From NCBI GenBank assembly GCA_900539195.1, contig UQBC01000005.1:26478-90477 (forward strand): 64,000 nt of DNA, read 5' to 3'. The stretch comes from an uncultured Oscillospiraceae bacterium (GTDB lineage: Bacteria > Bacillota > Clostridia > Oscillospirales > Ruminococcaceae). Below are positions 50,449 through 61,035 of this stretch, one piece after another (position 1 is the stretch's first letter; every line of letters starts with the position of its first letter). The notes below the pieces were generated by a model, which was given only the letters and a program-made list of their open reading frames with translations, did not search any database and was not told the DNA's origin. The position numbers and the translations under genes were made by a program.

Positions 50449-52827
50449 TTATATCTTCGTCATTTTTGCAAACTTTGCGGCTACCTTCTTTGTACCCTTG
50501 TCGTCAAAGGCTATCTCAAGCAGCCAGTCGCCGCCCATTGCCTTTGCCGAAAGTATAGTACCATCGCCGAAAACTCCGTGATGAACACGCTCGCCCGGTG
50601 CATAGCTTACATTTTCGGTTCGCTTTTCTATCTCACGCTGTTTTGTGCGGTATGACTGCTGTTGTTGCTGCAGATATCCTGTGCGTGGCTTCATCTGCTC
50701 TGCACTTCTTGCCGCCGCCGATGCCGTTATAGCCGAATGATCATCATATGCCATATACTGTGACGGTATCTCGACCACAAAGCGTGAGACCTTGTTCCTC
50801 ATAGTCTGACCGTACAGCATACGCTGTTTTGCACAGGTAAAATACAGATGTCGCTTTGCTCGTGTGATTGCAACGTATGCAAGTCTTCTCTCCTCCTCTA
50901 TCTCCATCGGGTCAAACTGGGAACGGTAGCCGGGGAAAATGTTTTCCTCTGCGCCTACTACAAATACGGTGTCAAACTCCAGACCCTTTGCCGAATGCAT
51001 TGTCATAAGCACCGCCTTGTCATCATCGGCTTCATAACTGTCCATATCGGAAACAAGCGCTACCTGCTCTAAAAATTCCGATAATCCCGCACCCTCGTTT
51101 TCCTTTGCAAAGGTTATCATATTGGACTTTAATTCGTTTATGTTTTCAAGGCGGACCTCGCCCTCAAGTCCCTGTCTTTGCATAGCCTCTCTGTAGCCGA
51201 AACGGTCAAGTATATCGTCAATAAGACTTCCGTCCGAAATATCATCGGTGTGCTGTGAAAGCTCGCTGAACGTTTCGCCGAGCGGAACAAGCACCTTTGC
51301 CTTTCTTGAAAGCGACGGCAGGCTGTCGCTCTCGCACATCGCCTGTACATAGGATATTCCCATACCCGATACGACACGGTTCAGTTCGTCAAGCGTTGCC
51401 GCACCTATTCCTCTTACAGGCTCGTTTACGATCCTTCCGAAGCGCACTTCATCATAGTTATTGTTAAGCACACAAAGATAAGCGATAATATCCTTTATTT
51501 CCTTACGCTCATAGAAACGCACACCGCCGATTATCTTATAAGGTATGCCGCTCTTTGCAAGCGTGGTTTCGACCGTTCTTGACTGGGCGTTGTTACGGTA
51601 GAGTATAACGTGGTCGGCATACTTTTTTCCCTGCTTTACTCCGTCAAGAATACGCTCTGTTATAAACATCGCCTCTTCCTGCTCGGTAGAAAAGCGATCC
51701 ATTCTTATCTTATCGCCGTCACCGAGATCTGACCACAGATTCTTGTCCTTATGCTGAGTATTGTTCGCTATGACCGCATTTGCCGCTTTAAGTATAGTAG
51801 CGGTTGAGCGGTAGTTCTGTTCCAGCTTTATGACCTCTGCGCCGAACTGTTCCTCAAACGAGAGAATATTCTCAATGGTAGCGCCTCTGAAACGATAGAT
51901 ACTCTGATCCTCATCGCCGACAACGCACAGGTTCCCGCTGCCCTCGGCAAGCAGTGACACCAGCTTATACTGTGCCGCATTGGTATCCTGATACTCGTCA
52001 ACCATTATGTATCTGAATCTGTTCTGCCAGTGCAAAAGAACATCCGAACACTGTGCAAACAGTCTTACAGTCAGCATTATTATATCGTCAAAGTCGAGCG
52101 CATTCGCCGCCTCAAGCCTTGCCTGATAGTCGGTATAGATAGTCTTTGCGGTAGAAAGCTGATAATCGTCACTGCCGTTCTTTCCCTTTGTCGAAAACTT
52201 ATCGGGAGTTATCAGCTTATCCTTTGAGCGTGATATTAAATTCTGCACCGCCTTCGGAGTTACCGCCTTGTCGGAAATATTGTGCTCTTTCATTACCGTC
52301 TTGATAACCTTAAGCTGATCGTCGGTATCATATATCGTAAAGTTGGACTTATAGCCCATACCCAGTTCTTCTATATCCTGTCGCAGTATTCTGACGCAGG
52401 CACTGTGGAACGTTGCCGCCCATATACCGTCAACATCTGCGCCCATGTTTTCAAGACGTTCTTTAAGCTCTGCCGCCGCCTTATTCGTAAAGGTCACCGC
52501 AAGTATGTTCCACGGCTTTACTCTGTCCTCGCCGAAAATCTCCGAAAGACGCTCAGCCGCATCAAAGTTGTCAATTTCTCCTGCAAGAAAACTCTGCGCA
52601 AAAGCGACATCATCATCGGACAGTTCTCTTACGGTATTGCTGTTATATGCATTACCGAAAAGGAGCATATTTGCGATACGGTTACAAAGCACGGTAGTTT
52701 TGCCGCTTCCTGCACCTGCCACTATAAGCACTGCTCCGTTTATGCGGAACACCGCCTTTTTCTGCATATCGTTTGTACGGCTGAAATACTTATTCAGCAC
52801 CTGTTTTTTCAGTGTTAAATAGTCCAT
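50449..52827 (-). CDS. pcrA: ATP-dependent DNA helicase PcrA/UvrD
   Basis: 792 aa, close to the usual PcrA length. Walker A VAGAGSGKTTVL (about 36-47), MVDEYQDTNAAQYKL (about 275-289), VVGDEDQSIYRFRGATIENI (about 304-323), MTMHSAKGLEFDTVFVVGAE (near 615) and YVAITRAKRHLYFTCA (near 655). A C-terminal Tudor-like domain (GERVHHGVFGDGTILSAKAM) is present. It is an essential 3'-5' helicase for repair and clearing stalled polymerases. AAGGGG precedes the ATG. Confidence 0.96.
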   Translation of the reverse strand: MDYLTLKKQVLNKYFSRTNDMQKKAVFRINGAVLIVAGAGSGKTTVLCNRIANMLLFGNAYNSNTVRELSDDDVAFAQSFLAGEIDNFDAAERLSEIFGEDRVKPWNILAVTFTNKAAAELKERLENMGADVDGIWAATFHSACVRILRQDIEELGMGYKSNFTIYDTDDQLKVIKTVMKEHNISDKAVTPKAVQNLISRSKDKLITPDKFSTKGKNGSDDYQLSTAKTIYTDYQARLEAANALDFDDIIMLTVRLFAQCSDVLLHWQNRFRYIMVDEYQDTNAAQYKLVSLLAEGSGNLCVVGDEDQSIYRFRGATIENILSFEEQFGAEVIKLEQNYRSTATILKAANAVIANNTQHKDKNLWSDLGDGDKIRMDRFSTEQEEAMFITERILDGVKQGKKYADHVILYRNNAQSRTVETTLAKSGIPYKIIGGVRFYERKEIKDIIAYLCVLNNNYDEVRFGRIVNEPVRGIGAATLDELNRVVSGMGISYVQAMCESDSLPSLSRKAKVLVPLGETFSELSQHTDDISDGSLIDDILDRFGYREAMQRQGLEGEVRLENINELKSNMITFAKENEGAGLSEFLEQVALVSDMDSYEADDDKAVLMTMHSAKGLEFDTVFVVGAEENIFPGYRSQFDPMEIEEERRLAYVAITRAKRHLYFTCAKQRMLYGQTMRNKVSRFVVEIPSQYMAYDDHSAITASAAARSAEQMKPRTGYLQQQQQSYRTKQREIEKRTENVSYAPGERVHHGVFGDGTILSAKAMGGDWLLEIAFDDKGTKKVAAKFAKMTKI

Positions 52828-52846
52828 AATTACCCCTTGATATTAT

Positions 52847-52887
52847 GCCGTTTAAACGGCAAGAACGGGGAGGGTATTCCCCTCCCC
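52847..52887. other. Two hairpins between the SPFH gene and pcrA
   Basis: GCCGTTTAAACGGC palindrome (52847-52860) and GGGGAGGG / CCCTCCCC stem (52867-52887), without a U-tail on either side. Could be a processing or weak termination signal. Confidence 0.5.
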
Positions 52888-52939
52888 TGATATTAAAAAA
52901 TGAAAAATTCAAAATTTCTTATTCCGCCTTGCAAGACCG

Positions 52940-53875
52940 TCAGTTGCTCTTAGATGTACTGTCGCTCTTGTCGCTCTTGCTTTCTGTGCTGTTTGCACTG
53001 CTGTCAAGATTTACGAAAGGATTTACACCGTCACCGATTATCTGAGGTAACTGACCGTTCCAGTTGTTTATCTTCATATAATCAATGTAATTGGGGCTTG
53101 TTTCAAGCTGTTTTTGTACAGCCTGGATAGCGTAAGCCTGTGCGTCCGCTTCGAGCTTTGTGCTGTCAGCCTTTGCCTGTGCGGCGATAACGACCTGCTT
53201 TGCTTCTTCCTCTTTTTCCTTTGTCTTGTTCTCCATCTTGAGAGCGTCCTGTGCGGCTATAACCTTAGCCTGTATAGATGTTTCAAACGCTTCGTCAAAC
53301 GCAAGGTTCTCTATTGCAAAAGAAACAACGATTATTCCGCTGGGAGCAAGCGTATTTGTAAGTTCCTGCTGTATGATCTGCTGAACGTCGGCTCTTGACT
53401 GTACAAGCTCCTCCGCCTTTACTTTACCTATTTCATTCTTTGATATTTTCGCTACGTTCTGAACAAGCAGTTTTGACTCTACGTTGTCAATTCCGACATT
53501 TCTTATTATATCGGAGAGCTTTGCGCTGTCATATCTGTAGTTCAGCTTAAGCTGTAACGACTCTACCGTCTGCGTGTCGCTTGTATAAGCGTCGTCCGTT
53601 ACCGAATAGATCTGCTCTCTTGTATCGACCTGTCTTATCTCCTCTATAAAGGGTATGCAGAAATTAAGACCGGGTGCAAGATTGTCCTGCGTTATCTTTC
53701 CGAATGTGTACTTTACGCCGATAAAGCCTTCGTTTACTATCGAGAAGCAGTTGAACAAAACAATAATCAGTGCTACCGCAATAACAGCGATAACCGCTAT
53801 CTTGCCTGCCTTCTTACCGTTAAATCCGTTGCTGTCCGATGTACCTGAGCTTGTGCTGAATTTCATTTCTGCCAT
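52940..53875 (-). CDS. SPFH/prohibitin-family membrane protein
   Basis: 311 aa. N-terminal membrane helix at about 23-45 (AGKIAVIAVIAVALIIVLFN), SPFH/PHB domain about 46-200 (VNEGFIGVKYTFGKITQDNL, IPFIEEIRQVDTREQIYSVT), then a long coiled-coil helix (about 200-260, ENKTKEKEEEAKQVVIAAQA) and a Ser/Asp/Lys tail. Such proteins assemble into rings in membrane microdomains and often restrain FtsH-type proteases, but no protease gene is adjacent. Confidence 0.92.
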   Translation of the reverse strand: MAEMKFSTSSGTSDSNGFNGKKAGKIAVIAVIAVALIIVLFNCFSIVNEGFIGVKYTFGKITQDNLAPGLNFCIPFIEEIRQVDTREQIYSVTDDAYTSDTQTVESLQLKLNYRYDSAKLSDIIRNVGIDNVESKLLVQNVAKISKNEIGKVKAEELVQSRADVQQIIQQELTNTLAPSGIIVVSFAIENLAFDEAFETSIQAKVIAAQDALKMENKTKEKEEEAKQVVIAAQAKADSTKLEADAQAYAIQAVQKQLETSPNYIDYMKINNWNGQLPQIIGDGVNPFVNLDSSANSTESKSDKSDSTSKSN

Positions 53876-53942
53876 AATATTTGCCTTTCTTCTGTCGGGT
53901 TTATGTTACATTCACAGAATAACACAAGGTTATTAACTGCAC

Positions 53943-56900
53943 TTAAACATCGAGTGCAGAATATTTATCGTTGATTTTTACCTTTGCTTCCGGTGCAACA
54001 ATATTTTCTTCTGTCGGGAGCTTCTTCTCACGCATCTGTCTGAATGCCTGCGTCAGCATCAGCTTGATACGGTTGACCTGATTTACCTCCGATGCGCCGG
54101 GGTCATAGTCAACGGCTATGATGTTTGATTCGGGGTTCTGTCTGCGCAGTTCTCCGATTATTCCCTTGCCTGTAACGTGGTTGGGCAGGCAGGCAAACGG
54201 CTGCATACAGATTATATTGTTTACTCCGCTGTGGATAAGCTCTATCATCTCAGCAGACAGGAACCAGCCCTCGCCTGCTATGTTACCTGTCGATACAACG
54301 CCCTTGACAAGCTTTCTCATATCGCTTATCTTCATAAACGAGCCGAACTTAGTGCCTTCTATCGCTCCCTTATATGACTTCTGCATAAATTCGATCAACT
54401 TTATCGCCATATTGCTCAGCTTATATCTTGCACCGGAAACGGTAAGCAGCTCGTGGCGTGAATTTGCGTGGTCACAGATAAAGTAGATGAATCCCATAAG
54501 GTCGGGTACTACAGCCTCTGCACCCTCAGCCTCGACAAGCTCTACAACGTTGTTGTTTGCGGCAGGGTGGTATTTTACAAGTATCTCGCCGACGATTCCG
54601 ACACGGGGCTTTTCAATATCAAGCGTGGGAATAGAATCAAAGTCGGCAACGATAGCCTTTACATTCTTGTTGAAACGTGCGAGCGACAGGCTCTTTATCT
54701 CGCCCTTCAGCTTTTCGTTCCACTTCTCGTACATCTTGTTCGTTGCGCCCTTTTCAGCCTCATAAGGACGTACACGGTATACGCAACGGCTGAGCAGGTC
54801 TCCGTAAATTACCGATATGAAAGCACGGTATATCAGCGGAAGCGTCAGCGTGAAGCCGGGATTCTTCTCCATTCCGACAACGTTCAGCGAAATCAGCGGA
54901 ACATTGTCAAGTCCTGCGTCCTTCAGTGCCTTTTTGAGCATACCGACATAGTTTGTGGCACGGCAGGCACCGCCCGTCTGGGTGATAAGCACCGCTACCT
55001 TGTCCTTGTCATACTTGCCGTGATTGAGCGCATAGAGAAGCTGACCTATAGTAATAATAGCAGGGTAGCAGGCATCGTTGTTGACGTACTTTAATCCCTC
55101 GTCCACTACTTCCTTTGAATAGTTCTTCTGTATCTCAACATTATATCCCGAGTAGCGGAATGCCTGTTCAAGCAGTTCGAAATGATACGGCGACATCTGA
55201 GGAGCTATAATCGTATAGTCCTTCTTCATTTCCTTCGTGAACAGAGGCTGACGGATATAACCCTTGTACTTCGGTACAGGCTTTATGCCGTTTCTTTCAC
55301 GCTCCTCCATTACCGAAATAAGCGAACGCAGTCTTATTCTTGCCGCACCGAGATTATTTACCTCGTCTATCTTCAGTACGGTGTACATTCTGCCGTAGCC
55401 CTGGAGAATTTCCTGTACCTCATCTGTTGTGATAGCGTCAAGTCCGCAGCCGAATGAGTTAAGCTGTACAAGCTCAAGCTCCGGTGTCTGACCTACAAGC
55501 GTAGCCGCCGCATAAAGTCTTGTGTGGTACATCCACTGGTCTACTACACGGATAGGACGTACTACAGTGCCAAGATGCGCTACACTATCCTCTGTAAGCA
55601 CAGCAAAGCCGTAGCCGTTTATCATTTCGGGTATACCATGGTTTATTTCGGGGTCTACATGATAGGGTCTGCCTGCAAGAACGATGCCCTTCTTGCCCTT
55701 TTCCTTGAGCATCTTAAGCACTTCTTCGCCCTTTGAGCGTATATCATCCTTGAAGCGTCTGTCCTCCTCATAGGCGGCTTTGAGCGCAACGCCTATTTCC
55801 GCACCGCCTATACCGAGCGGCATAAACTCCTCGATAAGACGTTCAATCATTCTGTCCTCGTCATATATAGGCAGGAACGGATTCATAAACGTTATATCAT
55901 CTGCACGAAGCTCGGGTACGGAGTTCTTTATAACCTCGCTGTATGTTGCGACAACGGGGCAGTTATAATGGTTATCTCCTCCTCCGCCGTTATCCATTTC
56001 ATAGGGAAGCGCAGGGTAGAATATAAACTTCACACCCTCGTCAAGAAGCGACATTATATGTCCGTGTGACAGCTTTGCGGGATAACATACCGACTCTGAG
56101 GGCATCGTTTCGATACCTCTGTCATATATCTCACGGCTTGATTTAGGTGACAGCTTTACGCTGTAGCCAAGCTTTGTGAACAGCGTGAACCAGAACGGAT
56201 AGTTCTCGTAAAGTCCGAGCACACGGGGAATTCCGACTACACCTCTCGGTGCTGTTTCGGGGTCGAGCGGCTCATAGTCGAACAATCTCTTGTATTTATA
56301 ATCGAACAGGTTGGGTAAAAGCTCCTTGCTCTTGCTTCCGAGACCTGCGCCACGCTCACAGCGGTTGTTCGTTATGTATCTTGTTCCGTCTGCAAACTTA
56401 CTGATAGTGAGCAGGCAGTTATTTGAACATCTGCCGCAACGTGCGGTTGTTTTCTGAATAGTGAAGTTTTCAAGCTTTTCAAGCGGAGCTAACGTACTGC
56501 CCTTGCCGTCGTCACGGGACAGAGCGACAAGCGCACTTCCGTATGCGCCCATAAGACCTGCCTTATCCGGACGTACTACCTCACGTCCGCAGGTAAGCTC
56601 AAAGGCACGAAGTACCGAGTTATTAAGAAACGTACCGCCCTGTACTATTATCTTTTCGCCCATCTGCTTCGGGTCACGGATCTTGATAACCTTGAACAGA
56701 GCGTTCTTTACTACAGAATAGGAAAGTCCTGCGGATATATCCGCAACGCTTGCGCCCTCCTTCTGAGCCTGCTTTACACGGCTGTTCATAAATACTGTAC
56801 AGCGTGAACCAAGGTCAACGGGGCTTTTTGCGGAAAGGCCTATCTGAGCAAATTCTTCGGGCTGCATACCTAGCGCATTTGCAAAGTTCTGGATAAACGA

Positions 56901-58238
56901 GCCGCAACCGGACGAGCAAGCCTCATTAAGAAGTATGCTCTCTATTTCTCCGTCCTTTACACGCATACACTTCATATCCTGACCGCCTATGTCGAGGATA
57001 AACTCAACGCCGGGCAGAATCTTCTCCGCTGCCTTGTAATGCGCCATTGTTTCGATCTCGCCGAAATCAACGCCGAGCGCCGCCTTTATAAGATGCTCGC
57101 CGTAGCCTGTAGCGGTCGACTTTGCTATATATGCCTTTTCGGGCATTTTTGAATATACGTCTTTTACTATCTCAATCACGGATTTGAGCGGATCGCCCAT
57201 ATTGTTTCCGTAGTGAGAATAGAGAATATCGCCGTCTTTATTTATAAGAGTAGCTTTTGTTGTGGTAGAGCCTGCGTCTATACCAAGATAGCAGGGACCT
57301 TCGGCTTCAGACAGCTCTTTTACGGGGATAACTGCCTTTGCGTGTCTGTCGCAGAATTCTTTAAGTTCCTGCTCGTCTTTGAACAGGGGTGCAAGTCTTT
57401 CTACCTCGTGTACCTCGACAGTAGCAAGCGCCTTAAGATCGTCCCTCAGCTTGTCCACAGAAAGCTCCTCACGGTTTTCTGCAAGAGATGCACCCATAGC
57501 GACAAACAGATTTGCGTCGGGCGGGAAAACTATATGTTCATCGTCAAGCTGTAACGTTTCGATGAAACGCTTTCTGAGCTCCGAAAGATAGTGAAGCGGT
57601 CCGCCGAGGAACGCAACGTGTCCTCTTATCGGCTTGCCGCAGGCAAGTCCGCTTATCGTCTGGTTTACGACCGACTGGAATATTGATGCGGCAACGTCGC
57701 TCTTTTTAGCGCCGTCATTAAGCAGCGGCTGTATATCCGACTTTGCGAAAACGCCGCAGCGTGACGCAATGGGGTATATAGTCGTGTAGTCCTTTGCAAG
57801 CTCGTTTATGCCTGTTATATCGGTATTGAGAAGCGAAGCCATCTGGTCGATGAACGCACCTGTACCGCCTGCGCACGAACCGTTCATACGCTGTTCGATG
57901 CCGCCTGTGAGATATGTAATCTTTGCGTCTTCGCCGCCAAGCTCTATAGCTACGTCTGTCTGAGGAATGAATGTCTGTATTGCCGTTGTTCCTGCGGAAA
58001 CCTCCTGTACAAAGGGTATTCCGAGCCAGTGCGCTACCGAAATACCGCCCGAGCCTGTTACCGCAACGGTCACGTTCTTCTCGTCTATGGTTTCAAGGCA
58101 TCCGCCGAGAACCTCTGCAATCGTCTTTTTTATATCCGAATAATGCCTCTGATAATTCTTGTATACGGCATTATTTTCATCGTCCAGCACCGCAATTTTA
58201 ACGGTAGTTGAACCTACGTCAAGTCCTATATGCAACAT
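53943..58238 (-). CDS. 2-hydroxyacyl-CoA dehydratase activator-like protein (double ASKHA ATPase plus DUF2229/HgdB-like)
   Basis: 1431 aa. First BadF/HgdC ATPase domain about 1-265 ([38 protein letters not shown] with the cluster Cys) and second about 318-570 ([40 protein letters not shown]). Then a Cys-rich link ([19 protein letters not shown], near 605), DUF2229 (about 670-890) and an HgdB-like region to the end ([27 protein letters not shown]). ATP-driven single-electron injectors of this type activate radical dehydratases. No dehydratase genes are adjacent. Promoter with inverted repeat upstream. Confidence 0.92.
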   Translation of the reverse strand: MLHIGLDVGSTTVKIAVLDDENNAVYKNYQRHYSDIKKTIAEVLGGCLETIDEKNVTVAVTGSGGISVAHWLGIPFVQEVSAGTTAIQTFIPQTDVAIELGGEDAKITYLTGGIEQRMNGSCAGGTGAFIDQMASLLNTDITGINELAKDYTTIYPIASRCGVFAKSDIQPLLNDGAKKSDVAASIFQSVVNQTISGLACGKPIRGHVAFLGGPLHYLSELRKRFIETLQLDDEHIVFPPDANLFVAMGASLAENREELSVDKLRDDLKALATVEVHEVERLAPLFKDEQELKEFCDRHAKAVIPVKELSEAEGPCYLGIDAGSTTTKATLINKDGDILYSHYGNNMGDPLKSVIEIVKDVYSKMPEKAYIAKSTATGYGEHLIKAALGVDFGEIETMAHYKAAEKILPGVEFILDIGGQDMKCMRVKDGEIESILLNEACSSGCGSFIQNFANALGMQPEEFAQIGLSAKSPVDLGSRCTVFMNSRVKQAQKEGASVADISAGLSYSVVKNALFKVIKIRDPKQMGEKIIVQGGTFLNNSVLRAFELTCGREVVRPDKAGLMGAYGSALVALSRDDGKGSTLAPLEKLENFTIQKTTARCGRCSNNCLLTISKFADGTRYITNNRCERGAGLGSKSKELLPNLFDYKYKRLFDYEPLDPETAPRGVVGIPRVLGLYENYPFWFTLFTKLGYSVKLSPKSSREIYDRGIETMPSESVCYPAKLSHGHIMSLLDEGVKFIFYPALPYEMDNGGGGDNHYNCPVVATYSEVIKNSVPELRADDITFMNPFLPIYDEDRMIERLIEEFMPLGIGGAEIGVALKAAYEEDRRFKDDIRSKGEEVLKMLKEKGKKGIVLAGRPYHVDPEINHGIPEMINGYGFAVLTEDSVAHLGTVVRPIRVVDQWMYHTRLYAAATLVGQTPELELVQLNSFGCGLDAITTDEVQEILQGYGRMYTVLKIDEVNNLGAARIRLRSLISVMEERERNGIKPVPKYKGYIRQPLFTKEMKKDYTIIAPQMSPYHFELLEQAFRYSGYNVEIQKNYSKEVVDEGLKYVNNDACYPAIITIGQLLYALNHGKYDKDKVAVLITQTGGACRATNYVGMLKKALKDAGLDNVPLISLNVVGMEKNPGFTLTLPLIYRAFISVIYGDLLSRCVYRVRPYEAEKGATNKMYEKWNEKLKGEIKSLSLARFNKNVKAIVADFDSIPTLDIEKPRVGIVGEILVKYHPAANNNVVELVEAEGAEAVVPDLMGFIYFICDHANSRHELLTVSGARYKLSNMAIKLIEFMQKSYKGAIEGTKFGSFMKISDMRKLVKGVVSTGNIAGEGWFLSAEMIELIHSGVNNIICMQPFACLPNHVTGKGIIGELRRQNPESNIIAVDYDPGASEVNQVNRIKLMLTQAFRQMREKKLPTEENIVAPEAKVKINDKYSALDV

Positions 58239-58298
58239 CTGTTCTTTTCCTTCCGGGAATTTATACGGCTATATGCCGATTCTGACTGTAATTGTGCC

Positions 58299-58336
58299 AC
58301 GTTCCGTTTAACGTAATATTAACTTTTCGGGAACGT
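58299..58336 (-). promoter_or_regulatory. Inverted repeat in the activator-gene leader
   Basis: ACGTTCC (58299-58305) and GGAACGT (58330-58336) form 7-bp arms 24 nt apart, just downstream of the -10. They may be an operator or an RNA stem. Confidence 0.4.
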
Positions 58337-58348
58337 TACACATTCAAA

Positions 58349-58377
58349 ATTATACACTATTTACGCAGGAATTTCAA
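58349..58377 (-). promoter_or_regulatory. Promoter of the dehydratase-activator gene
   Basis: TTGAAA (58377-58372), 17 nt, TATAAT (58354-58349) on the minus strand. Confidence 0.75.
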
Positions 58378-58492
58378 GATGTATCGCAGAAATTATATTA
58401 AATAAGGTAGTTCTGCCCGCATTTTCTGAATTTTGAGTAAAATTACCGTAAAACGCTCTTATTATTTGGCTAGTTTTAAGTGCCGTTATTTC

Positions 58493-58521
58493 TTGACTTT
58501 TGAGGTTACAGCGGATATAAT
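58493..58521 (+). promoter_or_regulatory. Promoter of dapL
   Basis: TTGACT (58493-58498), 17 nt, TATAAT (58516-58521). The leader to the ATG at 58589 is about 60 nt. The rest of 58378-58492 is A/T-rich and shows nothing definite. Confidence 0.75.
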
Positions 58522-58588
58522 GATATTGTGTATATCTGTGTCGATATAAAGACACGCCGATTACAGAAAGAAAGGAAACTTAACGCAA

Positions 58589-59794
58589 ATGGCAAAGATG
58601 AATCCGGGCTTTTTAAATCTCAAGAAAAGCTATCTTTTTATCGAAATAGGCAAAAGAGTAAGAGAGTACATTGCCGCTCACCCCGATAATAAAATTATAA
58701 AGATGGGTATAGGCGACGTTACACAGCCTTTGGCTCCCGTTGTAGTTGAGGCTATGAAGAAAGCCGCTGACGAAATGGGCGTAAAGGAAACATTCAGAGG
58801 TTACGAGGACAGCGGTAAGGGCTACGATTTCCTTCGTGAAGCGGTTGCAGGCTACTACAAGAGCTTCGGCGTAACCGTTTCTCCCGAAGAGGTGCTGATA
58901 AGCGACGGTGCAAAAAGCGACTGCGGCAACATAGGCGACATCTTCAGCGAAAACGAGAACGTTGTCGTAACAGACCCCGCATATCCTGTATATGTTGACT
59001 CAAACGTAATGGGCGGAAGAACAGTTCACTATGTAAACTCTACGGAAGACAACGGATTTGCCGCTATGCCCGATGAATCCATGAAACCCGGTCTTATCTA
59101 TCTTTGCTCACCCAACAACCCCACAGGTTCTGTTTATACAAAAGAACAGCTCAAGGTATGGGTAGACTATGCTATAAATAATAAATCCGTAATTATCTTT
59201 GATGCGGCTTATGAAGCGTTTATCTCAGACGAAACACTTCCCCGCTCGATCTTCCAGATAGAAGGAGCAAGAAAGTGCGCTATCGAGATATGCTCGCTTT
59301 CCAAGACAGCAGGCTTTACCGGTACAAGATGCGGTTATACCGTTATCCCCGAAGAGCTTATGCTTGAAACTCCCACCGGCGAAGAAATCAGCTTTATGCA
59401 GTTATGGTGCAGAAGACAGGGCAGCAAGTTCAACGGCGTTTCATATCCCGTTCAGCGTGCCGCAGAGGCTGTATTCACAGAAGAAGGCTACAAGCAGACA
59501 AGAGCTACAATAGCTTACTATATGCAAAACGCAAAGGTTATGAGCGAAACATTTGACGAGCTTGGAATCAAGTATACAGGCGGCAAGAACAGCCCGTACA
59601 TCTGGTTCAAATGCCCCGACGGAATGGACAGCTGGACATTCTTCGACAAGCTCCTGAACGAAGCTGAGGTTGTCGGCACTCCCGGCGCAGGCTTTGGCAA
59701 GAACGGCGACGGCTGGTTCAGACTTACTGCATTCGGCACTCACGAAAACACGGTTGAAGCTATGCAGAGAGTAAAGAAGCTCCTTTCAAAGTAA
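58589..59794 (+). CDS. dapL: LL-diaminopimelate aminotransferase
   Basis: 401 aa, the length of DapL. PLP-dependent class I fold: VTQPLAPVVVEAMKKAADEM (about 45-64), LISDGAKSDCGNIGDIF (about 107-123), CSPNNPTGSVYTKEQL (about 173-188), ICSLSKTAGFTGTRCGY with the PLP lysine (about 233-249). It converts tetrahydrodipicolinate directly to LL-diaminopimelate, the short lysine/peptidoglycan route used by many clostridia. AAAGGA is about 12 nt upstream of the ATG. It is followed by the YdcF gene at 8 nt. Confidence 0.96.
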   Translation: MAKMNPGFLNLKKSYLFIEIGKRVREYIAAHPDNKIIKMGIGDVTQPLAPVVVEAMKKAADEMGVKETFRGYEDSGKGYDFLREAVAGYYKSFGVTVSPEEVLISDGAKSDCGNIGDIFSENENVVVTDPAYPVYVDSNVMGGRTVHYVNSTEDNGFAAMPDESMKPGLIYLCSPNNPTGSVYTKEQLKVWVDYAINNKSVIIFDAAYEAFISDETLPRSIFQIEGARKCAIEICSLSKTAGFTGTRCGYTVIPEELMLETPTGEEISFMQLWCRRQGSKFNGVSYPVQRAAEAVFTEEGYKQTRATIAYYMQNAKVMSETFDELGIKYTGGKNSPYIWFKCPDGMDSWTFFDKLLNEAEVVGTPGAGFGKNGDGWFRLTAFGTHENTVEAMQRVKKLLSK

Positions 59795-59802
59795 GAAGCG
59801 AT

Positions 59803-60591
59803 ATGGTCAGAATATCGGGCTGCTCATCAAAACCGGTAAGGATACTGTCATATACGCTCATCGTCACAGGTGCGGCGGTACTGGCAATGTTCATAATACC
59901 GCTTTTCAGCGGAACGCTTAACACAGGCTCTTATTTCGGGTTTGTAATAGGCGGTGTAACTGTGCTTCTCGGTATATTCACCCCGAAGCTGTTCGGCAAC
60001 GCAAAAAAAGCGGTGAGATATATCTTCCGTGCCGTGCTTATCATATACGGCGTACTTGCGGTATATGCGATAACGCTCTCGGCTTTTATGGTTGCAAATA
60101 TGAACGACGCACCCGAAAAGGACGGTTCACGCACGGTAATAGTGCTTGGCTGTCAGGTAAGACGTGACGGTCCGAGCCTTATGCTCAGACGCCGCCTTGA
60201 CGCAGCCTACAGCTATCTGTCGGCGGATACTAAAGCCGACTGCATCGTTTCGGGCGGTAAGGGCGATAACGAGCATATCAGCGAGGCTGAGGCGATGTAT
60301 GAGGCGCTCGTGAATGACGGCATATCGGAAAACCGTATCACAAAAGAGGACAAGTCTTCAAGTACCTACGAAAACCTGCTGTTTTCAAAACAGATTCTTG
60401 AAAACGGCGGAAAGCCGCTTAGGATAGCTATCGTGACCGACGGCTTTCATCAGTGGCGGGCAAGGCTCCAAGCCGAAAGTCTTGGCTATGACGTTAAATG
60501 CGTCAGCGCCGCTACACCGTGGTATCTTGTTCCTGTTTACTGGGTACGGGAATGGTTTGCACTGAGCTATCTGTTTGTATTCGGTGCTTAA
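59803..60591 (+). CDS. YdcF/SanA-family (DUF218) membrane protein
   Basis: 262 aa. Three hydrophobic helices in the first 100 residues (ILSYTLIVTGAAVLAMFIIP, YFGFVIGGVTVLLGIF, VLIIYGVLAVYAITLSAF), then the DUF218 domain about 110-245: RTVIVLGCQVRRDGPSLML, CIVSGGKGDNEHISEAEAM, DKSSSTYENLLFSKQIL, IVTDGFHQWRARLQAESLGY. Family members are linked to envelope integrity. Biochemical role is uncertain. Cotranscribed with dapL. Confidence 0.88.
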   Translation: MVRISGCSSKPVRILSYTLIVTGAAVLAMFIIPLFSGTLNTGSYFGFVIGGVTVLLGIFTPKLFGNAKKAVRYIFRAVLIIYGVLAVYAITLSAFMVANMNDAPEKDGSRTVIVLGCQVRRDGPSLMLRRRLDAAYSYLSADTKADCIVSGGKGDNEHISEAEAMYEALVNDGISENRITKEDKSSSTYENLLFSKQILENGGKPLRIAIVTDGFHQWRARLQAESLGYDVKCVSAATPWYLVPVYWVREWFALSYLFVFGA

Positions 60592-60645
60592 CAACGGGTA
60601 AATATTATTATGATATAAATTCAGAGGTCAGGAAGGAAAAGAAAT

Positions 60646-61032
60646 ATGGAAAAAAATATTTCAAAAGCAAAGGTTCTTGTATGCGATGACTCGATGATGG
60701 TCAGAAACAAGATGAAAAAACTTCTTACCGCATACGGTTTCACACAGATTTTCGAGGCAAGCGACGGTGCGCAGGCGGTTGAAAAGTTTGCGGACATAAT
60801 TCCGGATATCACATTTATGGATATCGTTATGCCTGAGCTTTCGGGAGTTGAGGCTCTCAAGCTTATCAAGACAAATTCGCCCGACGCCGTTGTTATTATG
60901 GCTACATCGGTCGGCACTGTAGGCAATCTCTCCGAGGCTATCAAACTCGGCGCTAACGACTTTTTACAGAAGCCCGTTGACGAAGAACAGCTTGACAAGC
61001 TCCTCGACAACTATTTCAAGAAGGAGGCTTAA
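60646..61032 (+). CDS. Stand-alone CheY-like response regulator
   Basis: 128 aa, receiver domain only. Acidic pair DD at 14-15 (VLVCDDSMMVRNKM), phospho-acceptor Asp59 in FMDIVMPELSG, Thr/Ser switch in MATSVG and Lys109 in LQKPVDEEQ. No output domain, so it acts by protein contact. It lies 3 nt before the CheX-like gene; no histidine kinase is adjacent. Confidence 0.95.
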   Translation: MEKNISKAKVLVCDDSMMVRNKMKKLLTAYGFTQIFEASDGAQAVEKFADIIPDITFMDIVMPELSGVEALKLIKTNSPDAVVIMATSVGTVGNLSEAIKLGANDFLQKPVDEEQLDKLLDNYFKKEA

Positions 61033-61035
61033 GCA

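Noticed and set aside
58361..58555. 64-codon minus-strand ORF between the activator gene and dapL
   Set aside because: It overlaps two divergent promoters and has no ribosome site.
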